Made by a program: the position numbers and the translations under genes. Shown here in pieces: positions 39,773 through 51,907 of a stretch of DNA of 64,000 bases. The notes beneath the pieces were generated by a model. The model saw only the letters and a program-made list of their open reading frames with translations. It ran no database searches and had not been told where the DNA came from. This DNA is from Chloranthus sessilifolius (taxonomy: Eukaryota; Streptophyta; Magnoliopsida; Chloranthales; Chloranthaceae): contig CM037587.1 of assembly GCA_021018995.1 (NCBI GenBank), positions 3,722,866 to 3,786,865 of the forward strand, written 5' to 3'. The first letter of the stretch is position 1; each line of letters opens with the position of its first letter.

Positions 39773-42367
39773 CTATTTGACAGTGCAGTTGGGCCAGTAA
39801 ACATGGTTGGATGGTTCTACTCCAAGCAATGGATTTCTCTCGAAGAAATTGGACGGCCAGAGCTCGAAACTTTGGTGTAGTGTTGGCATCACCGGAAAAT
39901 CTTCTTGGTAAGGGATGTGATGAAATCCCACCGTGTACCATAGGACAACATCCGTGTTTTCGATTGATCGATCTCTGCGAAAAAAAATAAACACTCATAA
40001 GTGAACCTTTGTGACCAACTTTATAGGCCATAGAATTAGAGCACATGATGATCAATCTGCATCTATTCCAATCCGACGGTGGTGCATGTGTCATCTTCCT
40101 TACACTTGGCTGTCAATGGGTCAAATCGGGCCAAAAGAGTCATCTTCCTTACACTTGGGGCAACTCAACCGGTCAGATCGGGCCAATATTTTGGCTGCTC
40201 AATGGAATTTGGCATATGCCGATCCGACCCAACCCGACTGGTGCACCCAATGTGTCAAAGGGCATATGCCTCAACTGACAGGGAAACCAGACCTGACCCT
40301 GTTTAAAACCCCCTATTTTCCTAAATCTCTACACACATATGTACAAAGGGGGTTAGAACCCATACTTAGGATGGTCAGTTAGAACCCTAGATCACGTGGC
40401 ACATGATTCCAAAACAACAATCGTTTTGGGATCATGTGCAACATGGGATGTGATCTATAAAAAAAAATTTTATGATCAAAATTGTGGTCAAAGTTTGGGT
40501 ATCACCCACACATTTTAGTGCATTGAATCTTTTCCCCTTTCGCCACATTTTGGAGTGAAAGGCCAAAGGTTGGGTCAGATGCCTCCTCCTTGACCTAATC
40601 TGACCCGATGGGTCGAATTTATGTTCCTGACTCAGTAAAAAACCTGGTTCGGTGGGTCATATATTTTATTGGGTCGACCCTAATCGTTAACAAACTATTC
40701 TGGCTGCCATTATCATTTATATGGGCTAGAGCCCTAAATGTTAGGCTAAGGCCAAATTTTGTGGGCCCTAGAGTAGGGCTTGGGCTTTTCAAATAAAACC
40801 TCATAAATTGAGGACCGGCCAAGATAGGGCATATATATATATAGATGGCAGAGGAGAGAATGCGTCAGGGCTTAGAGATGTCTCCGTGCCTATTGATATG
40901 AGTGCGACATGTATTGCCTTTTTGTGAAGTGACGGGTGGCATAGGGCCCACTTTACTGACTAGGATTAAAACTTTTAAAGTATTTTAAAAGTGATATTCA
41001 CTTTCAGCTTATACCTGACTTTTTTAGAAGTATCTTTTTTTCCTCCTTTCTCTCCTTTTTTCCAAGAAAGTATTAGACCTACTTTATCATGTATATTTTA
41101 CTAAAACTGTGGGCCCTAAGTAGCGAAGTGCTAATACTCTAATAGCGAAGCGTTGACACCCCGAGAGAGAAACGTTTTACATCGATAGCGAGGTGCTAAC
41201 ACCCCTTTTTTTCACCCTGATAACGAAGCACTGACTCCCCGATTGAGAGGCGCCTCGATAGAGAAGCACTGACACCTCCATAGCGAGGCATTGACACCTC
41301 AGAAGAGAAGCACTGACACTTCGATAGCGAGGCGTTGACACCCCGATAGTGAAGCATTGACACTTCAGCACTAACACCCCGGGAGAGAAGCGTTGGCACC
41401 CCTTTAGTGGAAAAGAGGTGAGTTGATGGAGTTCTGACACCCACATGGTTTGGGAGAGGGTATTTTAAACATGTTATCTACTTTTTTTAAAACAAAGGTA
41501 ACCCTAGAATTATACTTATTTTATATTTTTAATATTACCATATATATATTCTCTATCATAAGAACAAAAAAAAAATTGATAATGTTCGAAGCCCAAAGCC
41601 CGTCCCTAGCCTGTTTGGGCAAACCATTCTAATGCCCACTAGGGCTAGGGCTGAGCACACTAAAGACCCCCAGGGTTAGGGTTAGGGCCAGGGCAATGCA
41701 AAAGCCTGGCCCGACCCGGCCCATTGATAGCCCTAATATGGGCTCCGGTTGGAATTGTGAACATGCTTCCAAAGTTGTAAAAGACTCACACTTGATCACC
41801 ATACTTACTTTTGGCTCCAAACGGCTAAGCCGTCGACTCCTCGGCTCCGATCGGTATAAAGCCCAGCAGCCCATCTCTCTGACCGGTTATAGGCGGTCAC
41901 CCAAACCTGGTGCTTTGTGTACGCCGCACGGATCTGCGGGTAATCATCGTCGGATAAAAGGGAAGTAGCCGGTGATCCGGTTAGCAGCCGGTAACCCACG
42001 CTGTTCCCAACTTTAGTCTTCTTCTTGGGATTCACAACCAAAAGATCAGCTGGCTCGGAGCCGAGCCGTATCCTGGCGTCAGCTTCCGTTTTAGCCGTTT
42101 CCGTAACGACCCTCCAGTAACTCTTTCTAGGGTTCGTAGCGGAGTTAGCCGTTACTTTTTCCGTTTGCATTTTAGCCTTGACGAACGAGTTGCCGTTACC
42201 GTCGACGTCAAGGTCAAGATAAAAAGTGACGAAATGGTCGTGGTTAACGGCGACGGTGTTCTCCGTTACTAGAGTTCCGTAGATGTTTTCCGTTATCTCG
42301 TCGCTGTTCGTGTATGACGTGGCTTTCATCTCCAGTACACCTGTCAAACCCACCTGGCAAAATAGAA

Positions 42368-42415
<48 letters not shown>

Positions 42416-45400
42416 TGACCATCATCATCATTGTCACAAATTTCCCCAAAATTTTGCGGAATTCCCGGAAAAGGGATCAAACAAATATTTTAGTATTTTT
42501 TGCGAAAATTTCAGTAATTTTTCATATATTTAATTTTTATTTAATTTTATTTTAAATATGTTAGTAAATTTAGATATATGTTAGTAATTTTTTTAAAAAA
42601 ACAACATTAAATATATTTTTTGTATATTTTTAAACCCTGAAAATTTTCTTTTTTTTTTTCTGAAAGGTATTAAAATTAATCCTAAATATACCGAAAGGCT
42701 CCCACTAAAAAGTTAGGAAAACAAAATTTGTCACTATGATCTTCGTGCCCTTTAACAATCGCACAGCTTATGGGTAAGGGCTGTGAATTAAAATCGAAAC
42801 CCAAAAATCAAGCCTTCAGAACCCAACCGATCCCGACTAAAAATTGACACCAAATCAAACTAATTCAGCTCGATTAGGTTTCGGATTTTGTAACTGAAAC
42901 CGAAAACCTGCTTGGTAGGATGATAAAACCGACCAAAAACTGAAAAAATAAAGAAAAAGAAAAACCAAAACTTCGGTTGGGTTCTGAAAACTGATTCAGC
43001 TCGATTAGGTTTCGGTTTTTGTATCAGTTCGGTTTCGCTTCAGTTTGGGGTTTGGGGGAGTGAGAAAAAAACTGACCCAAAAACCAAAAGTTCCGTTAAT
43101 CAAATCTATCTACACCCTTACTAAGGGGTAACAATGGGCTGGGCTTGGGCCTCAAAATTCTATTTGAGTTGTGCCTATTAAAAAATGGCAGAAATCAGGC
43201 CCAATTCCGGCCCATTGCCAGCCCTCTTTGTGCTACCCTATCCAATTCCATCCATTTTGGCATTAAATGAGCCACGTATGAATAGGTCAATTTTCTTGAC
43301 TAAAATGGTCATGGGTCGGGTCGGACCAAATTATCTGCTGCAGCCCAATGGGTTAAAGGTGCCTGACCTGACTTTTAAGTTGACCCGGTCAGATCTAACC
43401 CAAAGGTTGGATTGGATTCTTCGTTCTCGGTCAAGTTTTTGTGTCTTACCTAGATAAAAAAATAGGTTAGGTCGATTTTAAATGGGTCAGGTATCTAGTC
43501 GACCCGACCCGTTGATGCCATTGTCGCGCCCACTAATTTGTGCCCATTAGTAGTGCAACTTCTGATAGTTGACCATTTTAATATAAAGTGATTGATGAAG
43601 TTGAGGTTGCAAGTGCTTTGCGATTTAAAGATTATGATCTAAAGATTTATACTTTAATATATTAAGGTAAAAAATTATTTATCGTATTTAAAGCGATTAA
43701 TGACTTTTAAATTAATGTCAACTATGTAAATCTCTAATCTCATTAATTAAAAAAGCGTTTGACTGCTTTAAATCACATAATTGAAGATATTTTTAGTTTT
43801 TACACCCGCAATCCGCAATACCATATATCTTTAAATCATATTTGTAAATCACACAACACACATTGTGTGTCCTAAAAAAAGAATTTTATTTTTTATTTTT
43901 TTTGGATGAATTTTTCACTTTTATATCCTATAATACATAATATAATTTTAGATGAATATAGCAAAAATTTATCAATATAACAAACTTAACAAATAATAGG
44001 TATTGATTTTTAAATTATTAACCATCCTTATTTTGTGTTCTAAACTCAAAAATCTATGTTTAATGAACTATTACAGACTCAAAAAAGTAATAATAAATAA
44101 ATAATAAATAATAATAAAAAAAACACCAATAGAAGACTTTACTGAGATATAAAAGGGAAAAATTTATAAAAAAACAATTGAGTACAAATGTCTTACTCGA
44201 TTTTAGAAAGGGAGCCAGTACTTGCACACACTTTTTAAGTGATTGCACCCGATTGCACCGAATTTAAAAGAAAGACTTGCAAGTTTGGCGACCTCTATTA
44301 TGTGAAAAATACCATCTAAGCTGTTTGATCTGATGGTCGTGATTTAAAGATTATAACAAAATATAATTTTCATCAGTTGATTAAATAGAGTCAAAGGCTA
44401 TTATATAATTCAACAGGTGACTACAATAGATCATATAACCAGTATCGTATTTTGCTCCAATTTTATGTACCAGAGATCTATTGATCATGAACTTCAAATC
44501 AGACGGCCCATATTACATTTTTACATATCACATATTCACATGTCCCTAAAATACCAATTATTTTTTTTAATTGGGTGCAATCAGTTGAAAAACATGTGCA
44601 AGTAAAGGGCTCCCTTTTAGAAAAGGTTACCCCTATGTGCACCCACCAAAACTTTAAAAGCACTCAGGTGCCCCACCTGTCAAATAATCTTCAAATTAGG
44701 CCAGGTGAGCGCTTTTAGAGTTTTGGTTGGTGCAAATAAAAATTCCCTTTAGAATATACCACTTTAGTGGTGAATATGTCTAAAATGCCTTTTTATCTTT
44801 GGAGAAAATGTTAGAAAACCGACACATGGTGCATCATCCATGTTCAATCTGAACATGGTTTCTCTTAAGTTTATGGAAAGGATTAAAATATCGGTTTTAT
44901 TTTCGGTTTTGGGCATGACCGAAACTGAAAATTTGACTAAAATTTCCCCATACATACATTAAGATTTCCGAAATTTTAGATCTCGATTTTGTTTTGGTGC
45001 CGACTGATAATATAAATTATCGGCCGAAATTTTTATTGGAGAATTTGGAAGTTCTAAAAGAAAAAATTGGCTAAGATTAGGGTTTATATAAGTTGGCTCA
45101 CCCCAACTTTGATGGATCCACTCTGCTTAAACTCCCAATCAATGATATAATCATAATTACCGACGGTTGAAACCATCCTAATCACCAGATTAATCTCTGG
45201 CCTAACCTCTCTTACCTGCATCAACACCCAAAACACAATCAGTAAAATTCTCAAAAACCATGTGTAAAAACCATTCATGGCTTCCTTATAAGTTACTTGA
45301 CACCATGGTTTTAAATACCGCCACATCGTCCGATATGTATCGGATTAGGCCTGAACCGATATGATATGACTCCCCATTATTCGATAAGGGTATAAATATC

Positions 45401-47202
45401 AGCCTACGCTGGCTGATACCATAGTGACAAATTTTGCTGAAATTTGACAAAAAGGGGGTCAAACAAAAATTTCGGGAAAAATTCAGTATTTTTCGGTAAT
45501 TTCAGTTTTTTCGGCAAAATTTTGGAAATTTCAGTAAATTTTGGTAAATTTCGGTAAATTTCGATATATATTTTTTTATGTTTAATTATTATTATTATTA
45601 TTATTATTTTTTATGTTTATTTATTTATTATTATTATTTTAATATGTTAGTAATTTAGTATATATTGTAGTAATTTTTTAAAAAATATATTAAAAATATT
45701 TTTAAATCCTGAAACTTTCCCAAGTTTTTTTCAAAAGGTATCGAAATTAATCAGAAATGTACCGAAAGGACCCCCCTACCAAAAAATTACCAAAAACGAA
45801 ATTTGTCACTATGGCTGATACTAGACTATATCGGCCTATGCCGGCCAATATTTGTAGCATATCAGTTCATAGTAGTTGATATGGTCAATAAATATCTAAT
45901 ATGAATTTGATATAATACCAAAAATGTCCTTTGGATAATTTTTTTAATTATTTAAATTATATATTTTAAAATTTAAAGTAAAATAGGGTACTTTAATATC
46001 GGCCGGTTTGGCTGATACATATCTGATATGTATCCATCCTTGCTTACCACTTTTCCCTTTATAGGCACGTCGGTATGCCGCCACGAAACATCTCCAGCGT
46101 ACCTCTCAAAGATGCAAATAACGTTATCGGTCACACCGGGGTCCCCTCGAGCCCCAACCCAGTGCCCCTCCATATAGACCGAGTTCCCGGGGCAATCGAC
46201 GAGTGGCTCGAGTGGTCTAGCAGTTTGACCGAACCCGAACTCACCCAAATCGAAGAACGACCTAAAAAACCATTCGCTCGTCGGGTCCATGTAAGGCACA
46301 AACGTCTCGGACGCATGTCCTTGATACAAAACCTGTCGGAATTTTCGTTTTTCGGCATCGTAAATCGATGCCGTCGAGATGACTAGTCCTGCTCGGAAGT
46401 CGAACCTTACGTGAACATTCCAATTGCCCCATTTAACCATATGACCCTCCATCTCGAATCCCTTTCCTTCAGGTTGTACAATTCCTATAGGCTTGTTTCG
46501 GAACTCCAAGGAAGTCTTCTCCTTAGAAGATCGAAAATCGGTACCCTTTGCAGTGGGCAAAGGAACACTATACCTATCGAGATACTCTACGATTTGCATC
46601 GAATCGATGTCGATTAACATACTGATCCCACTGATGGGCCGAGCATAAAAGTTTACGGTCCCACCGAGATAATAACATGCGAGTCTAAGTTCCCTTGGCG
46701 CGATTCGTTCTCCGAACCACCCAACCGTGTAGGGGTCACAGAAAACCTCAGCTAAATTTAGTCCCCTTGACTCTATAGATTCTCTAAATTGGGAATTCGT
46801 CAGTGGCAAGTGGCTAGCTTGGTAAGACTCATCAGGAGTGACTAAAGGGTAACCGGATCCTGTGTATATATGGTCTGATACAATCGAACCGGCTTTTAAA
46901 TCGACAACAAGCTCATGGGTCGACCCATTGGCTCGTACAATGGCCTTGGCTAGACGCGGGGGTTGGAACCCGTTTTTGTTTTTCGACGATAGCCATCGGA
47001 GGACGTCTCTTTTCTCCGGTTCTTCGATATCGACGTGATGAAACGATAGATTAGAAGAACTAAAGATGGAATTATGGTCAATGATCTGTTTTATACGTTT
47101 AATCTCAGAAGGGTTGAGAGGGTCTAATGGGTGGAATTGGGTAGCAGCAAAGCAGCATTGGAAGAAGAAAGCTATTAGTATAAGTGGAGTAGCCATGGTC
47201 AT
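39773..47202 (-). CDS. CuAO: Secreted copper amine oxidase, copy A
   Basis: Minus-strand exons: 47,202-46,048, 45,215-45,102, 42,353-41,809 and 39,974-39,773, all GT-AG, joining to 671 aa. A second ATG at 47,196 matches copy B's start. An N-terminal signal peptide ([12 protein letters not shown]) and no C-terminal SKL point to the apoplast. The N2 and N3 domains fill about residues 25-215 and the catalytic barrel the rest. The key residues are all present: the Asp base at about 318 ([10 protein letters not shown]), the Tyr that becomes topaquinone at about 406 ([11 protein letters not shown]), and copper His at about 461 and 463 (NHDHF) and in the GFHHIP pair at about 623. The Tyr-to-His spacing equals that of the well-studied pea enzyme. 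The reaction oxidises diamines such as putrescine to aminoaldehyde, NH3 and H2O2. Substrate cannot be told from sequence. All three introns are swollen by repeats compared with copy B. Confidence 0.93.
39975..41808 (-). other. CuAO-A intron 3 (1.83 kb) with repeats
   Basis: From the 3' side on +: a GGTCAGATCGGGCC-rich block (40,100-40,310), the GAACCCTAGATCACGTGGCAC repeat (40,340-40,520), GACCCGAC/GGGCCT hAT-like sequence (40,560-40,830), a minisatellite (41,107-41,402), and a TAGGGCT...TTGATAGCCCTA hAT-like fragment (41,640-41,735). Copy B's intron here is 702 bp. Confidence 0.65.
41107..41402. repeat. Degenerate minisatellite in CuAO-A intron 3
   Basis: About ten imperfect units of 22-28 bp follow the pattern GATAGCGARGCRYTGACACC. 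The unit is absent from copy B's intron 3, so it arose after the duplication or was brought in. Confidence 0.8.
42354..45101 (-). other. CuAO-A intron 2 (2.75 kb) with repeats
   Basis: On +: a (TA)n tract at 42,370-42,410 next to exon 3; a CATTGTCACAAATTT...AAATTTGTCACTATG repeat (about 42,435-42,737); a GGTTTCGGTTTT-rich block (42,780-43,125); a GGGTCGGGTC block (43,130-43,520); and AT-rich DNA to 44,200. A TIR element at about 44,204-44,618 has mirrored GAAAGGGAGCC and TACTTGCACA. The end is AT-rich. Copy B's intron is 536 bp. Confidence 0.6.
44204..44618. mobile_element. MITE in CuAO-A intron 2
   Basis: The left AGAAAGGGAGCCAGTACTTGC and inverted right AAAAGGGAGCCCTTTACTTGC ends match, followed on both sides by ACAYR and GATTGCACCC. 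No target duplication was resolved. Confidence 0.6.
45300..46043. mobile_element. TATCGG-type element next to the CuAO-A intron 1 donor
   Basis: Between TGACACCATGGTTTTAAA at 45,298 and GATGTATCC-ATCCTTGC at 46,043 the DNA is a CCGATATG/TATCGGCC repeat with a second MITE nested inside. On the gene's strand, intron 1 begins GTAAG and the element follows at once. Copy B's whole intron 1 is only 72 bp and aligns with the non-inserted remainder, so the insertion is in copy A. Confidence 0.65.
45420..45813. mobile_element. hAT-like MITE, CATAGTGACAAATTT termini (copy 2), nested
   Basis: GCTGATAC flanks both ends exactly (45,412-45,419 and 45,814-45,821). The termini CATAGTGACAAATTT and AAATTTGTCACTATG are exact inverses. 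The interior is rich in AATTTCGGTAAATTT. It landed within the TATCGG element in intron 1 of CuAO-A. Confidence 0.9.
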
Positions 47203-47470
47203 AGGGGATTTTGCTTATGTACATCAAATTTGAAGCCTATATATAGATGCACAGAGGCAAAATACAATTCAACTCATTCTAGAATTTGAAGGGCACCAAT
47301 TACAAGCCAAAACAGTTGTTTGACTTGCATTTATAGCCCAAAATGCAACTGGGATGACTTCTTGTGGTCCTGATTTTGGTGCCCAATTCATGTTTTTGAT
47401 GGGCTAGATTTTGGAAATTGGAAGAGTCTCGAAATTTAGGTAAAAACCAAAGATCTTTGACATAAGAGGT
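47203..47470 (-). promoter_or_regulatory. CuAO-A promoter, inverted copy of CuAO-B promoter
   Basis: On the minus strand a TATATATA box (about 47,246-47,238) precedes GGCTTCAAATTTGATGTACA and the start codon. Matching blocks in copy B's upstream region include AATGAGTTGAATTGTATTTTG, GCAAGTCAAACAACTGTTT (a W-box-like TTGAC on the other strand) and AATCAGGACCACAAGAAGTC. Similarity fades beyond about 47,470. Confidence 0.8.
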
Positions 47471-48179
47471 ACTGTTAGTAAATATAAAAGACAAAATTTG
47501 ATAAAATATACTTCTGTATACAACAAGAAATAAAGTTTGGTAGCCTTGACTAGTGCTGCAAATGGCTGCTCCCAAATGTGAAATGATTTTTAGCCTTGAC
47601 TGCAGTGGGCTTGGCTTGGGGTTCACATAAACATGACCATAATGGTTTCAAATATGGGCCGATACCGATCCAGATTGCTCAATCCGGATCGGTTTTGGCC
47701 CAAACGATAGCAATTCTATAGGTCATATCGTTTGTACTTAGGTATCGCCTGAGGATCTGTTGGATCACTCCAGATCGGCCAATCCCAAGCAATATTTAAA
47801 TTGGATCGCCGATTCACCAATACAGAGAGTTTATATACATAAACATAGTTTTTATGCTTTACACCGAATATAAATTTGAAAATTAAAAAACCAGAAAGTA
47901 ACTCAAAGAGTACCTTTAAATCCACCCACCGAATCTTTGAGTTCACCAATGCTGAAACCTATTGACTGTTTTGAATCCGACAATTCATATTGCTTTTCAT
48001 CACAATCTTTCTCACGATTGATCTTGAGATTAGTTTCTTATTCCGCATGTCATAGATCCCCATATAAATTTTGGCATGAGGATCGCCAGATCCGATCCGC
48101 CAATCTCGATCCAGAATAATTTTAGGCTGACCGATCCGGTGACTGATTCCAATATTTGAAACCATAATTGACATCAAAA

Positions 48180-48183
<4 letters not shown>

Positions 48184-48244
<61 letters not shown>
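48184..48244. repeat. (TA)n microsatellite
   Basis: About 30 uninterrupted TA units in the CuAO spacer. Confidence 0.9.
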
Positions 48245-48247
<3 letters not shown>

Positions 48248-48638
48248 TCAAATATGATACTAACCCTGATTCGATATGGGTAAAAATATCAGCGAACATG
48301 CATAATATCAGCCGATAGGAACCAATAGGCATTTGTCATGAACTAGACATAATACCAAAAATGCCGCTTTGGAAAAATATATTCTTCATCCTCCAAAATA
48401 TAGTCGCATTTGTTATGAACTAGACATAATACCAAAAATGCCTTTTGGAGTGATATATTCTTCTTTCTCCAAAATATAGTCACCAAGTCGGGGTTTGCCA
48501 AGGTTAAACTTTGGAAAACTCCGGTAAAAATTCAAGGAAAAAATAGGATTAAAAAGTACATTTTTTTTTGTTGAGAAATCTGGAATTGTTTGTAATTATT
48601 CAAGAAATTTGTAATTTTTTTAAGGGTATTTTATTGAC

Positions 48639-48981
48639 GCCCGTGCCAAAAATAGTAGATTGCGTTAAATCATATGATGGGGATCATGTTTCGTTCCAAT
48701 CTTCAACACAAGGGATCTTGAAGCCATGAACGCATCATCAGATGGTCAATTTTCGATTCCACATGAAATCGATCCAAAAAGTTGCCCTAAAGTCAGATGG
48801 CACACATCACGCTCACACGTGACTTTAGGGCCACGTTTTGGGGATCTATGCCATGTGGAGTTGAAAATTGATCATCTGATGGTATAGTTTATGGCCTCAA
48901 GATCCCTTGTGTGGAAGATTAGAGCGAAACACGATCCTCATCGTCTGATTCAAAACAATCTATATATTTGGCATTGGCGGC
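48639..48981. mobile_element. Foldback MITE, ATCTTGAGA family (best copy)
   Basis: Inverted arms of about 130 bp: the left has GTTTCGTTCCAATCTTCAAC and AAGGGATCTTGAAGCCAT; the right, inverted, has GTTTCGCTCTAATCTTCCAC and AAGGGATCTTGAGGCCAT. TCCACATG and a central CTAAAGTCA/TGACTTTAG palindrome complete a nearly full-length hairpin. Confidence 0.8.
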
Positions 48982-49736
48982 TTTCAAGATTTTGTGGGCG
49001 TAAATAAAGCCATCTTTTATAAAACATATGAATTTTATATAAATTTGCTTATGAATTATTCACGATTTTTTCAAATATTCGGAGATTTTTGTCAATATGG
49101 TCCAAAGGCTTCAAGGGGCGCTAAATAAAGCTGCCTTTTTGACACATTTGTTGAAGGACAGTGCACGAGTTTCTGAGATCCTAATAAAGGGTGAGTTTTC
49201 CGGAGTTGACCTTCACAGAGACTTGCAACCTTCTAATCCGGTGTAGTCGTAATTAAAGCAAAAAGTTGAAAATGGTAGAAAAGCACTAAAGGTTCCTACG
49301 GCAGTCAATGGGCCGGGCTCGAGTTGGGATTGGTTTGGGTTTAAAGAACAGCCCAACCACAAAAGCTCTTTGGTTGAGTCCAGCCCGATATTGCATTTGG
49401 GCAGGGTTTGAGCCTAGTTTTTAGGTAAAAAATAATTAGGTTGAATTGAATATTGCCCCACCCAAAACTGGATCGGGCCAGGTTTGGGCTTAAATAGAAA
49501 GCCCAAGCTTGAACCTGATTTTGTATTTAAGCCAGGTTGGGGCCTAATTTTTACGTCAAAAAATAATCAAGCCTATCAAAGGTACGGCCCAGCCCATTTG
49601 GCATCCATATCGGCCCCACGTCTTAATTTTGTACTTTGTGGCCTGTTCTATACCATTTTCGGGCTGGGCCAGCAGGCCCTGTAGTAATGGGTCAGATCTG
49701 GCCCTGTCCATTGGTTAGCAGCGAGGCCCACCATTT

Positions 49737-49783
<47 letters not shown>

Positions 49784-50059
49784 TCAAGGTGATCACACTC
49801 GACCTAACCATCGCTTACAAATGGACAATTAAAATGTCTATGGTCCACATTTAAGGATGATTAGAGCCATCTGATTGCGTGATCGTTAGGTTGTCACATG
49901 CTTTGATTGCTGCTTTGAAAACATTGGATAGCTTCCAACGTCCAACTTCCAAATCTTTATTTATTTTTTTTATGAAAAAAATTCTACATGGAGCTCTATG
50001 TGCCACTTGTAATACTATTTTGATGCCACATAGAGCACAGTTACACTGCTTAGATTATC

Positions 50060-50660
50060 TTTAATATATATATATATGGAAAAGGGATCCGTTCTCTAAC
50101 CTTAGCTCCACGTGGCACCCAAAATATTTGTTCGATGCCACGTGGACCTTGGGTGCATTGCTTAGATCATCCTTCAAAAAAAAAAAAAAAAAAACTCATC
50201 TCCAGCGTGTATTTTTTGAACCGTGAAATGTGGATCAATGAAAACCGTCAAACTTTAACTTGCGAGTTAAAAATAAAAAAATTTCAATTTTTTTTTTTAT
50301 TATTAATCTAAACTATCCACCTGTGCTCCACACGACATCCAAAAAGTGTTTTGGGTGCCACGTGGAGCTCCACGTAGATCTTGGAGGACGGTCATTGGAG
50401 GACGTAACCACCTCCCTATATATATAAGAAAACTAATCTTTACCATATACTTTTTAGCAATAAAATTTGGACAGTTAAAATTTGTCCAAGTTTGATTTGT
50501 ACTTTAAAAATATTAAAAATATTATTATTTTTAAATTGATCTAAACAACACACTTGTACTCCATGTGACACCCAAAATGAATTTTGAATACCACGTGGAG
50601 CTCCACGTGTATCACGGAGGATGATTACCGTCCTCCATTGGAGGACCTAACCGGCTCCCT
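50060..50660. mobile_element. Two chained MITEs with CACGTGG arms
   Basis: The first (to about 50,410) has CTCCACGTGGCACCCAAAAT at the left and GGTGCCACGTGGAGCTCCACG at the right. The second (about 50,430-50,660) has CCATGTGACACCCAAAAT and CCACGTGGAGCTCCACGTG, then CCTCCATTGGAGGACC and AACCGGCTCC. TATATATA lies on the outer left edge and between them. Same family as 23,521-24,234. Confidence 0.7.
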
Positions 50661-51299
50661 ATAGGGGGCAACTACCCCCAAAACATGACATGGCCCCACC
50701 ACCAACCATTGATGGGGCCTAAGATGGGCGGTATAGGAATGAGTGATAAATCTAATTTTTAGGGTACCATTATTCATACTCTGCGGAAATGTGAACTTTT
50801 TGGGATGCATGCCTTGTGGAATAGAAAATTGGCTGTCTAATAAAATGCCAATGATCTAAAGATCTTTGGTGTGGAAGATTGAGATGGAAAACGATCTCCT
50901 TCGTCTAATTTAAAGGCGGTCAATGCATGTCCGCTAAAAGAGATGGGGCGAGTTCACAGTGGCACAGGATGTAAATAAGGGTACCAATTTTTTTTTTTGC
51001 ATAACATGTGATATTTTCCTTTGGGCCTGGCCCAACAGAATAAGATCTGTTATTGGAAGTCAATTAGTCTTATTTATCTAAGGTTGGAAACGGACCGGAA
51101 AGCGGGCCAAGCCCACCAAAGTCAAGGCCCAAAATGAATTCTCACTTGCACCCCTAGTCAAATCTACCAACTTTTTTTGGTTTTATACGGGCTTATGTTT
51201 ATCTGAAGACCAAATCATGGACTCACCAAATTTGTCTTCTACAAGCCGTTTGATCCCCTTAATTAAACATTTTTAACCTAATCTGTGTGGATCATGATC

Positions 51300-51907
51300 A
51301 CACCAAACTTCTTTGGCTTTTCACTAAATTTAGAAACTGCTCCAATTTCCGTGCAGAATTCATTTTGTCCGAGTATTTGGACTGTCAAAACACGTCTTGG
51401 TCAACGAAATCAGGACCACAAGAAGTCATCCCAACCGCATTTTGGGTAGGGATCTCAACAGGCAAGGCTTGGGGCCTGGCCCGCAAAGGTCGGGTATGAG
51501 CTAAGGTAGGTAAGTCCGATATATAAATCAGCTGGCTTGGCCTGATTTGTAAGTCTGGCCAGGTATGGGCTAGTTCGAGAGGACCGTTTAAATAGAGGCC
51601 CATTTGCCTGATCAAACCCTGACTGATTCATAAATAGGCTGGCCGGCCCAATTAGTAATCGGTCTGGGTATGGGCTAGCTCCAAAAGACCCAATCATAAT
51701 CAGCCCTCTTAAGACTCCACACGAACCTGGCCCGGGCCGGGCCCGTTGTGACCCTTAATTTTTGGTTACAAATGCAAGTCAAACAACTGTTTGACTTGTA
51801 TTTTGGCGCCCATCAAATTTTAGAATGAGTTGAATTGTATTTTGTCTTTGTAAATCTATATATATAGGCTTCAAGTTTGATGTACATAAGCAAATACCCC
51901 CTTGGCC
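51300..51907 (+). promoter_or_regulatory. CuAO-B promoter, split by a repeat insertion
   Basis: A TATA box at 51,857-51,866 (CTATATATATAGG) is followed by GGCTTCAAGTTTGATGTACATA and the ATG at 51,908. The proximal (51,768-51,907) and distal (51,300-51,447) blocks align with the inverted CuAO-A promoter. About 320 bp between them have no counterpart there. Confidence 0.8.
51448..51767. mobile_element. GGCCCGGGCC repeat inserted in the CuAO-B promoter
   Basis: It interrupts the GCATTTTGGG...AAATGCAAGTC stretch that is continuous in copy A. It opens near AGGGATCTCAACAGGC and closes near CGTTGTGACCCTTAA, an imperfect inverse. The interior has CTGGCCCG and GGCCGGCCC. It puts the distal block about 320 bp farther from the TATA box. 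Confidence 0.7.

Larger units (their letters stand above)
47471..51299. other. Spacer between the CuAO inverted-repeat arms
   Basis: No gene. On +: a GATCCG/CCGATC repeat with an ATCTTGAGA-type arm (47,640-48,180); a long (TA)n at 48,184-48,244; TATCGG remnants (48,245-48,500); a foldback MITE (48,639-48,981); a GGGCCGGG...GGGCCAGC hAT-like block (49,300-49,735); a (CT)n tract (49,740-49,780); G-box MITEs (50,060-50,660); and a partial ATCTTTGGTGTGGAAGATTG arm (50,800-50,935). Confidence 0.6.

Noticed and set aside
41107-41402. Regularly spaced repeats that could suggest a CRISPR array
   Set aside because: The units are degenerate, without unique spacers, and lie in a plant intron.
45973-46047. 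C-terminal tail [11 protein letters not shown] of the CuAO-A exon 1 frame
   Set aside because: It lies beyond a GT donor; the true continuation VREVRPEIN is at 45,215.
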